The position numbers and the translations under genes were made by a program. Shown in pieces: positions 6,191-13,253 of a DNA stretch of 29,337 bases. Position 1 is the first letter of the stretch; the number at the start of each line of letters is the position of its first letter. The notes under the pieces were generated by a model. It did not search any database. It saw nothing but the letters and a program-made list of their open reading frames with translations, and was not told the DNA's origin. Source of the DNA: a virus; the IMG/VR virus record IMGVR_UViG_3300042261_000599, positions 1 through 29,337 of that record, one strand, 5' to 3'.

Positions 6191-8332
6191 ATGCTGTTAG
6201 ACCAGTACGGCAAGGAAATAAAACACAAGAAGCCCATCCTGAACGAAGTGGCCGTGCAGACCGTCCGGGACCGGTACAGCAATTACCCGTCCCAGGGGCT
6301 GACGCCGCAACGCCTGGCGACTATTTTCAAGGAAGCGGACCAGGGAAATGTAGAGCGCCAGGCCGAGCTCTTCGAGGAGATGGAGGAGAAAGACCTCCAC
6401 CTGGGCGGGATCCTGCAGACGCGGAAGCTCGCTGTAACGGGCCTCAGTTGGGAAATCATGCCCGCGTCCGATTCGGCCGAAGACAAGAAGATCGCCGCGG
6501 CCGCCAAAGAGATGATCGAGTACCTGGAAAACTTCGAGGATGCCCTGCTGGATACCCTCGACGCCGTCGGCAAGGGGTTCGCCGTCCAGGAGATCATGTG
6601 GGATCTGGCTGAGGGGCTGATCTGGGCGAAAGAGATCAAGTGGATCCACCAGCGTCGCTTCACTTTCAACTCCGATACGGCGCTCCTGGAGTTCCCGCGC
6701 CTGCTGACCGACGCCGACCCGAGCCGCGGGGAAGAGCTGCCGCCGAATAAGTTCATCGTGCACAAGTACCGCGCGCGTTCCGGCGCGACCGTCCGGGGAG
6801 GACTGCTCCGGCCGTGCTCGTACATGTACCTGTTCAAGAATTACGACCTCAAGGACTGGTTGATCTTCAACGAGCTTTTCTCGGTCCCCATGCGCGTGGG
6901 CAAATACAAGACGGGGGCCACTCCGGAAGATAAAGAGGCCCTGAAGCGGGCGGTCTTCAACCTGGGTGTCGATGCCGCGGCGGTGATCTCGGACAACACG
7001 TTGATCGAACTCCTCGAGTCAAAGCTCCGGGGCGATTCCGCGACGTTCTCCGGGCTCGCTGAATATTGCGAACGCGGCATGACGAAGTCGGTCCTCGGCC
7101 ACAGCGGCAGTGCGGACGGCACGCCGGGCAAACTGGGGAACGACGACCAGGCGAAGCTGGTCCGCCAGGATCTGCTGGAGGCGGACGCCAAGGCGCTGCA
7201 GAAAACGGTGAAGTTCCAGCTCCTGAAGCCCTGGGTGGAATTCAATTACGGCCCGGGCGCCGGGATCCCGATTTTTAAGCTGCACTACGAAACGGAAGAG
7301 GATCTGGAAAAGGCCGCGAAGGTCATCTCGACCCTGGTAAAAGACGCCGGCTTTGAAGGCGTCCCGGAAGATCATATCCACGAGCGCTTCGGGATCCCGA
7401 AGGCGGAAAACGGCCAGAAGACCCTGAAGCCTCCGGCGGCCCCGAGCGCCCCCCCTCCCGGGAACGACACAACCGCAGCCCAAAGTGCAAACAAGGGCTA
7501 CGTCATGGTCAAAAACACGGCGACGGGTGATGAGGACTGGGTGCAGCTCTACATGGAGAGCCTTGGGCCAACCTTGCAGAATGTCCGCGCCACGGCCCTG
7601 GACGATATCCAGGAGTGGCTGACGTCGCTTTCCTTGCCGCCCTCGCAGGACGAGTTTATCGCCAGGATCGAGGAAATTATTGGGGCTTCCTTTGTTATCC
7701 TGAATCGTAAGGTTATTACGGATGCGATTACCGACGTCTACCTCTTTTTCCGCGGGAAAGCAGGCTTGGTCGACCTGGCCTTCGGCGGTCCGGATACCCG
7801 GGCGATCCGGTTCCTGTCGAAGCTCGACAACTTCTACGTCTCCAGTTACCTGAAAAACCCGGAAGCACGGTCGCTCATCACAAATTTTATCAAGGAACAG
7901 TATCTCAAAAATGGCGCCGGGCTGTTCGGCCGGGGAAAGCCGGAGGATATCCAGGCGTTCCAGAATCTCCTGTCACAGAAGCTCTCCGATATGGAAGCCT
8001 GGCAGATTAGGCGCATTGTGGACACCTCCGTACAGCGTGTCCGTAACTGGGCCACCGTTTCCCAGTTCCATGAAGCGGGGATTGCCGAATTGGAGATCTA
8101 CGAGCCGACCCATGACTGTGCCTTCTGCGTATCCATGAACGGCCGGGTGATCAGCGTCCCCGTTGCCCACGCCAAAATGGAAGCCCAGATGGCCATGACG
8201 CCGGAGGAATACGAAGAGGATCTGCGGAGTCTCACGCCCGGCATCGGGAACGTTGATGAGGTCGTTGGAGCGGGAATGCTGCCGCCCTATCACCCGCACT
8301 GTCACGGTACGGTGATCAGGAGGATAAAATGA
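6191..8332 (+). CDS. Portal protein (DUF935, Mu gp29) fused to a MuF head-morphogenesis domain (gp30)
   Basis: A 713-residue protein, about 200 longer than Mu gp29. Residues 1 to about 410 match the DUF935 portal that forms the DNA gate. After a Pro/Ala-rich linker at about 412-430, the C-terminal part (about 450-713) ends in a Mu gpF-like minor head domain, with HDCAFC at 641-646 and PPYHPHCHG at 698-706, the usual metal-site-like CxxC and HPxCHG pattern. No separate gp30 gene is present, so one polypeptide seems to do both jobs. I start at the ATG with GAGGGGAG seven bases upstream. An in-frame GTG 78 bases earlier has no good ribosome binding site. The 3' end shares ATGA with the next gene. 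Confidence 0.92.
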   Translation: MLLDQYGKEIKHKKPILNEVAVQTVRDRYSNYPSQGLTPQRLATIFKEADQGNVERQAELFEEMEEKDLHLGGILQTRKLAVTGLSWEIMPASDSAEDKKIAAAAKEMIEYLENFEDALLDTLDAVGKGFAVQEIMWDLAEGLIWAKEIKWIHQRRFTFNSDTALLEFPRLLTDADPSRGEELPPNKFIVHKYRARSGATVRGGLLRPCSYMYLFKNYDLKDWLIFNELFSVPMRVGKYKTGATPEDKEALKRAVFNLGVDAAAVISDNTLIELLESKLRGDSATFSGLAEYCERGMTKSVLGHSGSADGTPGKLGNDDQAKLVRQDLLEADAKALQKTVKFQLLKPWVEFNYGPGAGIPIFKLHYETEEDLEKAAKVISTLVKDAGFEGVPEDHIHERFGIPKAENGQKTLKPPAAPSAPPPGNDTTAAQSANKGYVMVKNTATGDEDWVQLYMESLGPTLQNVRATALDDIQEWLTSLSLPPSQDEFIARIEEIIGASFVILNRKVITDAITDVYLFFRGKAGLVDLAFGGPDTRAIRFLSKLDNFYVSSYLKNPEARSLITNFIKEQYLKNGAGLFGRGKPEDIQAFQNLLSQKLSDMEAWQIRRIVDTSVQRVRNWATVSQFHEAGIAELEIYEPTHDCAFCVSMNGRVISVPVAHAKMEAQMAMTPEEYEEDLRSLTPGIGNVDEVVGAGMLPPYHPHCHGTVIRRIK

Positions 8333-8835
8333 AAGTCTTTTTCAGGTTCGAGCCTACACCTGAACAGATGGCGAAGTTGTTTGGAGCAGACGCTCAGGGC
8401 GCCCGACGGGCGGGGTTCATCAATGTCGTGACGATGATCGAGGCGGCGGCGGTCAAGAAGGCCCCAGTAAAGACGTCGAACCTCGCCGACTCGCATACGA
8501 GCGACGTCAACGCCAATGCGACCCGGGGCTTTGTCCGCTTCACCGCACCGTATGCGAAGTATGTTCATGAGGGGACGGGGCTCTACGGTCCGCATAAGAC
8601 GATGATTGTTCCCAAGGAACTCAGAAACGGCCGGGACGCACAGGGACGGTTCGTCAGCAAGGGAACTACCGGAAAAAAGGCCCTCTACTGGCCGGGCGCT
8701 TTGCATCCTGTCCGGGCCGTCAAGGGCATGGAAGGCCGGCCGTTCCTGCGCGAGGCGGCGGAAGAAGCAGACCTGCAGCGTTTGTTCTCGGACGGTGTGA
8801 ATAACTACATGGCGGGGAGAGGTAACAAAACATGA
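8329..8835 (+). CDS. HK97 gp10-like head-tail joining protein
   Basis: A 168-residue protein whose central part, with PYAKYVHEGTG at about 83-93, followed by an ALYWPG segment and a C-terminal GRPFLREAAEE, is the signature of the HK97 gp10 family (tail completion or neck proteins). Mu itself encodes the unrelated gpG at this position. It would complete the connector between portal ring and tail. It starts in an ATGA overlap with the portal gene and ends in an ATGA overlap with the protease gene, so all three are translationally coupled. Confidence 0.85.
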   Translation: MKVFFRFEPTPEQMAKLFGADAQGARRAGFINVVTMIEAAAVKKAPVKTSNLADSHTSDVNANATRGFVRFTAPYAKYVHEGTGLYGPHKTMIVPKELRNGRDAQGRFVSKGTTGKKALYWPGALHPVRAVKGMEGRPFLREAAEEADLQRLFSDGVNNYMAGRGNKT

Positions 8836-9839
8836 AGAAGAATGCGGCATTGATGATCGTCTGCACGGCGCTGGACGGCGCCCCTGCAGAGATCCAGGTG
8901 ATCCCTTACGGGAACGTCGATACGCCGAAAGGCCCTTATACGCTGGACGCAGAGAGCGCCCAGGCCGTTATGAAGGCGTTCGAGACTTCGCAGAACGACA
9001 TGGTCATCGACTACGAGCACCAAACCCTGCAGGGTGTCGAGGCGCCCGCCGCTGGGTGGATCAAAAAGCTGATCAACAAGGGCGAAGAGGGTATCTGGGC
9101 AGGCGTGGAGTGGACGGAGAGGGCGAAGCAGTACATCGCGAACAAGGAATACAAGTACGTATCGCCGGTATTTCTAAAGCGGATATCCGACAACAAGGTG
9201 GTCCGTCTCATTAACGTGGCCCTGACCAATCAACCGAACATCGACGGGATGGTCCCGCTGATAAACAAGGACTCGGAGTTTAGTTTCGAGACAAACGCCA
9301 AAAAGGAGAAGGAGGACGTAAATATGTTCAAAGAATTGTTGAAAATTTTGGGTCTGGCTGAGACCGCGACCGAGCAGGAGGCCATCGTCGCAGTGAACAA
9401 GTTGAAAGAGCCGGTGCAGGTGGTGGCGAACAAGGGTGTTCTGGATCTGCTCGGGCTTAAAGAGGGTGCGACGGAGGCGGAAGTCACAGGCACGATCCAG
9501 GCGATGAAACAGTCGCATGGACAGGTGGCGGAGCTTTCGACCCAGGTTGCCCAGCTCACAACCCGGCTGGGCGAAAGGGATGCGACCGATCTGGTCGCGA
9601 TGGCCATGAAGGAGGGCAAAATTACGCCGGCGCAGAAAGAGTGGGCGGACGAATACGCAAAGCGGGATCCGGCTGGGTTCAAGGTGTTCGTCGCGAAGGC
9701 GCCCGTCGTGGTGGTGATGGGGAAGGAGATCGCTCCCCAGAAGCCGGTCGAGGGCGCGATTGACGAGACGCAGTTGGCCGTCAACAAGGCAATGGGGCTC
9801 GACGACGAAACGTTCAAAAAATACAACAAGGCAAGCTAA
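8832..9839 (+). CDS. Mu-like prohead protease (gpI) with scaffold C-terminus
   Basis: A 335-residue head maturation protease of the Mu gpI type. The N-terminal domain (about 1-145) contains NDMVIDYEHQT at 55-65, YVSPVF at 109-114 and LTNQPNIDGM at 131-140, all conserved in Mu-like protease I. The C-terminal half is charged and helical and serves as the assembly scaffold. An internal start makes that half as a separate protein. The protease cleaves scaffold and head proteins during prohead maturation. A GGGGAGAGGT ribosome binding site lies inside the preceding gene, which it overlaps by four bases. Confidence 0.9.
   Translation: MKKNAALMIVCTALDGAPAEIQVIPYGNVDTPKGPYTLDAESAQAVMKAFETSQNDMVIDYEHQTLQGVEAPAAGWIKKLINKGEEGIWAGVEWTERAKQYIANKEYKYVSPVFLKRISDNKVVRLINVALTNQPNIDGMVPLINKDSEFSFETNAKKEKEDVNMFKELLKILGLAETATEQEAIVAVNKLKEPVQVVANKGVLDLLGLKEGATEAEVTGTIQAMKQSHGQVAELSTQVAQLTTRLGERDATDLVAMAMKEGKITPAQKEWADEYAKRDPAGFKVFVAKAPVVVVMGKEIAPQKPVEGAIDETQLAVNKAMGLDDETFKKYNKAS
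9324..9839 (+). CDS. Nested in-frame scaffold protein (Mu gpZ-like)
   Basis: An in-frame internal ATG at Met165 of the protease is preceded by AAGGAGAAGGAGG, with the last GGAGG eight bases upstream. That is stronger than many real starts in this window and is unexpected by chance inside a coding region. Initiation here gives a 171-residue helical, charged protein lacking the protease domain. Mu and lambda both make their scaffold this way, as the C-terminal part of the protease gene. The product would line the prohead interior and be removed before packaging. Confidence 0.8.
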   Translation: MFKELLKILGLAETATEQEAIVAVNKLKEPVQVVANKGVLDLLGLKEGATEAEVTGTIQAMKQSHGQVAELSTQVAQLTTRLGERDATDLVAMAMKEGKITPAQKEWADEYAKRDPAGFKVFVAKAPVVVVMGKEIAPQKPVEGAIDETQLAVNKAMGLDDETFKKYNKAS

Positions 9840-9840
9840 G

Positions 9841-9854
9841 CGGGGATTCCCCCG
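9841..9854 (+). other. Short GC hairpin between scaffold and decoration genes
   Basis: CGGGG and CCCCG are separated by ATTC and can form a five-pair stem just after the scaffold stop and upstream of the decoration gene ribosome binding site. There is no T tract, so it is not a terminator. It could protect or process the mRNA or be chance. Confidence 0.3.
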
Positions 9855-9868
9855 AGAAGGAGTGAAAC

Positions 9869-10759
9869 ATGTCTGCATTGGAACAAGACATCGCGATTCA
9901 GAGGAAGGACGGAGTAGAACTGCCGTTCCCGGTGATCAACGCGGATATCATTTACGGCGGTTCGCTCGTTTGCGTGAACGCCGCCGGCTACGCCCTGCCC
10001 GGCGCCGATACGGCAGGACTCATCTTCGAAGGCATCGCCACGGAGCGGGTCGACAATTCCCTCGGGTCGGCCGGGGACAAGACGGTAACGCTACTTCGCC
10101 GCGGGCTGATTAGAATGGCATTGGCGACGGCGATTACCATCGCCAACGTCGGCGACAATGTCTTCATCGTTGACGACCAGACCGTCGACCTGGCGGGCAA
10201 CTGCACCAACGATATTTTCGCGGGCATCATCGCGGGATTCATCGACACCACCCACGCCTGGGTGGATATCGAGCCGGCGATCAAGCAAGCGGACGTGGCG
10301 ACCCATATCGCCGATACCAGCGGCGCCCACAGTGCATCGGCGATTTCCCTGACGGATGCCGGCAACCATTTCGCGGCGGCGGAAAATACCGTCGAGGCCG
10401 CGCTGCAGAAACTGGCGAAGACCATCCCGATCACGATTCCCCGATTCACCGGGTGGACGAAAGACGGAGCGGATAAGGCAATCGCCCTCCCGAATCTGGA
10501 ACTACCCGTGGCTTGTGTGGTCAAACGGGCTTACGTCAACCTGGGTACGGCGCCCGGAGCGGGCAAGACGCTGGATCTGAAGCTGAACACGTCCGCCCTG
10601 GTGTCGATCGCCGGTACGGACACCCAGGGCGAGGGAGAGGCGTTGTCGATCGCGATCGCCGCGAATACGGATATCGCCATCACGGCCGCGGAAACGGCAG
10701 CCGGCGCGGGAGCGAACTGCGACATCATACTGATCGCCCAAGTAGACGACGGCGAATAA
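9869..10759 (+). CDS. Capsid decoration-type protein with extra C-terminal domain
   Basis: A 296-residue protein. The first ~125 residues (including VNAAGYALPGADTAG and KTVTLLRRGLIRMA) resemble the DUF2190 capsid cement or decoration family that trimerises on the head surface. Next comes a linker of the HIADTSGAHSASAIS...VEAALQKLAK type, found in phage fibres and decoration proteins. The last ~100 residues are beta-rich and of unknown type. It sits between scaffold and major head genes, where decoration genes are expected. A GAAGGAG lies upstream. A GGGG/CCCC mini-hairpin lies in the gap before it. Confidence 0.75.
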   Translation: MSALEQDIAIQRKDGVELPFPVINADIIYGGSLVCVNAAGYALPGADTAGLIFEGIATERVDNSLGSAGDKTVTLLRRGLIRMALATAITIANVGDNVFIVDDQTVDLAGNCTNDIFAGIIAGFIDTTHAWVDIEPAIKQADVATHIADTSGAHSASAISLTDAGNHFAAAENTVEAALQKLAKTIPITIPRFTGWTKDGADKAIALPNLELPVACVVKRAYVNLGTAPGAGKTLDLKLNTSALVSIAGTDTQGEGEALSIAIAANTDIAITAAETAAGAGANCDIILIAQVDDGE

Positions 10760-10792
10760 CCATAACCACCGACCGAAAGGAGGATTTTACCC

Positions 10793-11704
10793 ATGATAGT
10801 GAATAGTTCAACCATTGCGGCCATCTTTGTCACGTTGAAGACCACGTTTCTGAACGCCTTCGACGCTGCCCAGAGCCAGTGGCAAGAGACGGCCATGCTG
10901 GTCCCCAGTTCTTCCGGGCAGAACGACTACACCTGGCTTTCCCAGTTTCCCAAGATGCGCAAGTGGATCGGTGACAAGGCGATCAAGATGCTGGAGGCTT
11001 TCAAGTACACGATCGTGAATAACGACTTCGAGGCGACAGTAGAGGTCGACCGCAACCATATCGAGGACGACAATCTTGGTATCTACGCTCCCCAGGCTCA
11101 GATGGCCGGTTACAGCGCCAAGCAGCTCCCGGACGAAATTGTCGCGGATCTCAAAAACAACGCCTTTACCAGCAAGTGCTACGACGGACAGTACTTCTAC
11201 GATACGGACCATCCCGTTGGTGAAGCCAGGACTTCGACGTCCAACAAAGCTACGGCGGTTCTTTCCGGAGCGACGCAGGCCCTGGCTGCGGCGAGCTACG
11301 GCGCTGCAAGGACGGCGATCATGAGCTTCAAGGATGATGAAGGGCGACCTCTGGCGCTGGTCCCGAACATCCTGGAAGTTCCTCCCGCCCTGGAGACGGA
11401 AGGAAAAAGACTGGTTGAGATGGATAAGCTGGCCGACGATACGCCTAACCCCTACAAGGGAACGGCAAAGTTGCTCGTCAATCCGCGCCTTACCAGCACC
11501 ACCGCGTGGTTCCTGCATTGCACACAGATGCCGATCAAGCCGTTCGTTTACCAGGAACGGAAAAAACCGGTCTTTGTGGAGCAGACAGATGAGCAGGCCG
11601 AAGACGTCTTCATGAGACGTAAGTTCAAGTTCGGCGCCGAAGCGCGCGCGGCCGGCGGTTATGCTTTCTGGCAGATGTCCTTCGGTAGCACCGGTCTGGG
11701 TTAA
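10793..11704 (+). CDS. Major head protein (Mu gpT-like)
   Basis: A 303-residue major capsid protein of the Mu gpT family. The N-terminal region (TTFLNAFDAAQSQWQETAM and YTWLSQFPKMRKWIGDK) and the FEATVEVDRNHIEDD segment at about 80-94 are the conserved marks of the family. The later FYDTDHPVG and LLVNPRLTSTTAWFL segments also match. It builds the icosahedral shell. A very strong AAAGGAGG ribosome binding site nine bases upstream and a terminator right after the gene fit high-level expression. Length is close to Mu gpT. Confidence 0.93.
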   Translation: MIVNSSTIAAIFVTLKTTFLNAFDAAQSQWQETAMLVPSSSGQNDYTWLSQFPKMRKWIGDKAIKMLEAFKYTIVNNDFEATVEVDRNHIEDDNLGIYAPQAQMAGYSAKQLPDEIVADLKNNAFTSKCYDGQYFYDTDHPVGEARTSTSNKATAVLSGATQALAAASYGAARTAIMSFKDDEGRPLALVPNILEVPPALETEGKRLVEMDKLADDTPNPYKGTAKLLVNPRLTSTTAWFLHCTQMPIKPFVYQERKKPVFVEQTDEQAEDVFMRRKFKFGAEARAAGGYAFWQMSFGSTGLG

Positions 11705-11725
11705 GCGGCGGAATGTCCGATATAC

Positions 11726-11763
11726 AACGGCCCCTCTCCCAGGGGGGGCGGGGCCGTTTTTTT
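11726..11763 (+). terminator. Intrinsic terminator after the major head gene
   Basis: AACGGCCCC pairs with GGGGCCGTT, with CTCCC/GGGGG able to extend the stem, followed by seven T. It lies 22 bases after the major head stop, inside what is otherwise one long late operon. Either a new promoter serves the tail genes or readthrough sets the head:tail ratio. Confidence 0.88.
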
Positions 11764-11783
11764 AAGAGAACAAGGAGATGGAC

Positions 11784-12179
11784 ATGATCAGAATAAAGAG
11801 CAAACAAAACGGGTTTCGACGAGCCGGCGTGGCTCATTCCGATCAGTGGGTTGAGTATCCGGAGGGACGCTTTAACGCCGAGCAACTGGCGGCGCTACAG
11901 GCGGAGCCGATGCTGACGGTTGAAGTCGTCATTCCCGAGAAAAAAGATAATTCGGGATCCGGATCCGGCGACGGCCAGAATGGAGGCGAACTCACATCGG
12001 AGCCTGACCCCGGCTCTTCTGAGGACCAGTATGGCGGGGAGTTGGCATCCATGACGGTGGAACAGCTCAAGGCTGAAATCGAAAAATACCAGCCTACCGC
12101 ACCGCTCAAGGGCGTGAAAAAGGCGGATCTGATCGGCATCCTGGAAGCACACCGGGAAGCGGCATTGGCGAAGGGGTGA
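11784..12179 (+). CDS. Mu gp35-like (HI1506-related) protein with SAP/HeH-like C-terminus
   Basis: A 131-residue protein. The N-terminus (IRIKSKQNGFRRAG...WVEYPEGRF) matches the gp35/HI1506 group found after the major head gene in Mu relatives. A low-complexity Gly/Ser/Glu linker is followed by residues about 90-125 (MTVEQLKAEIEKY...KKADLIGILEAH), which look like the helix-extended-helix (SAP/LEM/HeH) fold. I use the second of two close ATGs because AAGGAG is seven bases before it and only one base before the first. It is the first gene after the terminator. The function is unknown; a neck or head-completion role is possible. Confidence 0.78.
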   Translation: MIRIKSKQNGFRRAGVAHSDQWVEYPEGRFNAEQLAALQAEPMLTVEVVIPEKKDNSGSGSGDGQNGGELTSEPDPGSSEDQYGGELASMTVEQLKAEIEKYQPTAPLKGVKKADLIGILEAHREAALAKG

Positions 12180-12270
12180 AGTTTCCGTACCATGAGCGAC
12201 TAAGGAAAATCGCTATGAAAACAGAATTCAGATTCATCTATACGGCTACAGTCGGCATCTCAGGTTGCTT

Positions 12271-12753
12271 ATGTACTACAAGATAAATCCAACAGGCTGC
12301 GGAGAAAAGAAAGGTTTAGTTGAAATTCGGTTCGACTGTTTTTTTGAGGAACATGAACCGGAATACGCCAAGCACTACTTCACCTTTCCTGTCTGGCCGG
12401 AAAGTGGCTATCCCGGCAAGGTAGATGAAGTGGGCGATCCTATCGATAATAATAATTACATAAAGTGGAGGGAAAGTCTTCCCACGGAATCACACGAGAA
12501 TCCTTTTGTCTGCCACTTCCGCTGCTTTGAGCCTGATATTACCGATGAGGATATTCTAAAGGCGGCCGAAGAGATTCTTACTATGTCCTACAAGAATTAC
12601 AAAGATGGTGATCTAGGCAAGAACAAGAACGAACCTATCGAGTTTTCAACCTCTATCGTGAAAATACAGGCCAGCCTGTCCAGGGCGGAATCCGTCAAGG
12701 CAGCGGATTATGCGGCCGTGGCCTTGGCTATTAAAAGCGAGGAGTTAATGTAA
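12271..12753 (+). CDS. Unknown protein, A+T-richer accessory gene
   Basis: A 160-residue soluble protein that I do not recognise. It is rich in aromatic and acidic residues in its first two thirds (HYFTFPVWPESGYPG, YIKWRESLPTE), followed by a helical C-terminus. No signal peptide or membrane helix is seen. Base composition and codons are visibly richer in A and T than the flanking head and tail genes, a sign of separate acquisition. The chosen ATG lacks a strong ribosome binding site. A 23-codon frame starting at 12215, after TAAGGAAAA, overlaps its start and could feed ribosomes in by coupling. It shares TAATG with the next gene. The position, between gp35-like and gp36-like genes, is not filled in Mu. 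Confidence 0.6.
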   Translation: MYYKINPTGCGEKKGLVEIRFDCFFEEHEPEYAKHYFTFPVWPESGYPGKVDEVGDPIDNNNYIKWRESLPTESHENPFVCHFRCFEPDITDEDILKAAEEILTMSYKNYKDGDLGKNKNEPIEFSTSIVKIQASLSRAESVKAADYAAVALAIKSEELM

Positions 12754-13253
12754 TGGCAGCGATTGATGTAGGTAGTGCAGCAAGTAACAGACCCGCGGCT
12801 ACTACTCAAGCATATACCTGGATCGACAAAGCCAATCCGGCGAACGATACGGGAGTGATTGATACAATTGCTGTGTACGCACCGGCGTCTATCACTGGAC
12901 TAGTGGTTGGCACACTCTATGGGTCGGGCCAGGTTTGGTCAGGGAGGGATCAGGAATCAATAGGCGCGGCGAGTGCGGGTTTGAATTCCTTTACGGGGAA
13001 AACTCTGAATGTCCAGACCAACGATGTCATTGGTTCCTATACAGCAACCGGAACCATCGACAAGGAAAATAGTGGTGGTGTGGATATTGTTTGGGGACCA
13101 GGAAACCACCTTGCTGACGCAAGTTACAAATATCCATCGGGCGGAGTAGCCCATCAAATATCCGTGTATGGGACGGGCGCAACAGAAGGTCAACCCGCTC
13201 GCAAGCGAATGGGTGGCGTGCAATTCACGCCTTTTGGAAAGGGAATATGGTAA
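12753..13253 (+). CDS. Unknown beta-rich protein of the accessory head/fibre block
   Basis: A 166-residue protein rich in Gly, Ser, Thr, Ala and Val with alternating hydrophobic residues, as in beta-sandwich or jelly-roll virion proteins. No catalytic motif, signal peptide or helix-rich region is seen. It starts in a TAATG overlap, with GAGGAG about eight bases upstream, and ends immediately before the giant repeat gene. The three genes are therefore a tight unit, and this one may be a structural partner or base for the fibre-like protein. The family was not recognised. Confidence 0.65.
   Translation: MAAIDVGSAASNRPAATTQAYTWIDKANPANDTGVIDTIAVYAPASITGLVVGTLYGSGQVWSGRDQESIGAASAGLNSFTGKTLNVQTNDVIGSYTATGTIDKENSGGVDIVWGPGNHLADASYKYPSGGVAHQISVYGTGATEGQPARKRMGGVQFTPFGKGIW

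Noticed and set aside
6072-6200. A 42-residue frame between terminase and portal
   Set aside because: No ribosome binding site and an atypical sequence. It only overlaps the portal start by chance as far as can be seen.
12215-12286. A 23-codon frame before the 12271 gene
   Set aside because: It has a fair ribosome binding site but no recognisable sequence. It is noted only as a possible leader for coupling.
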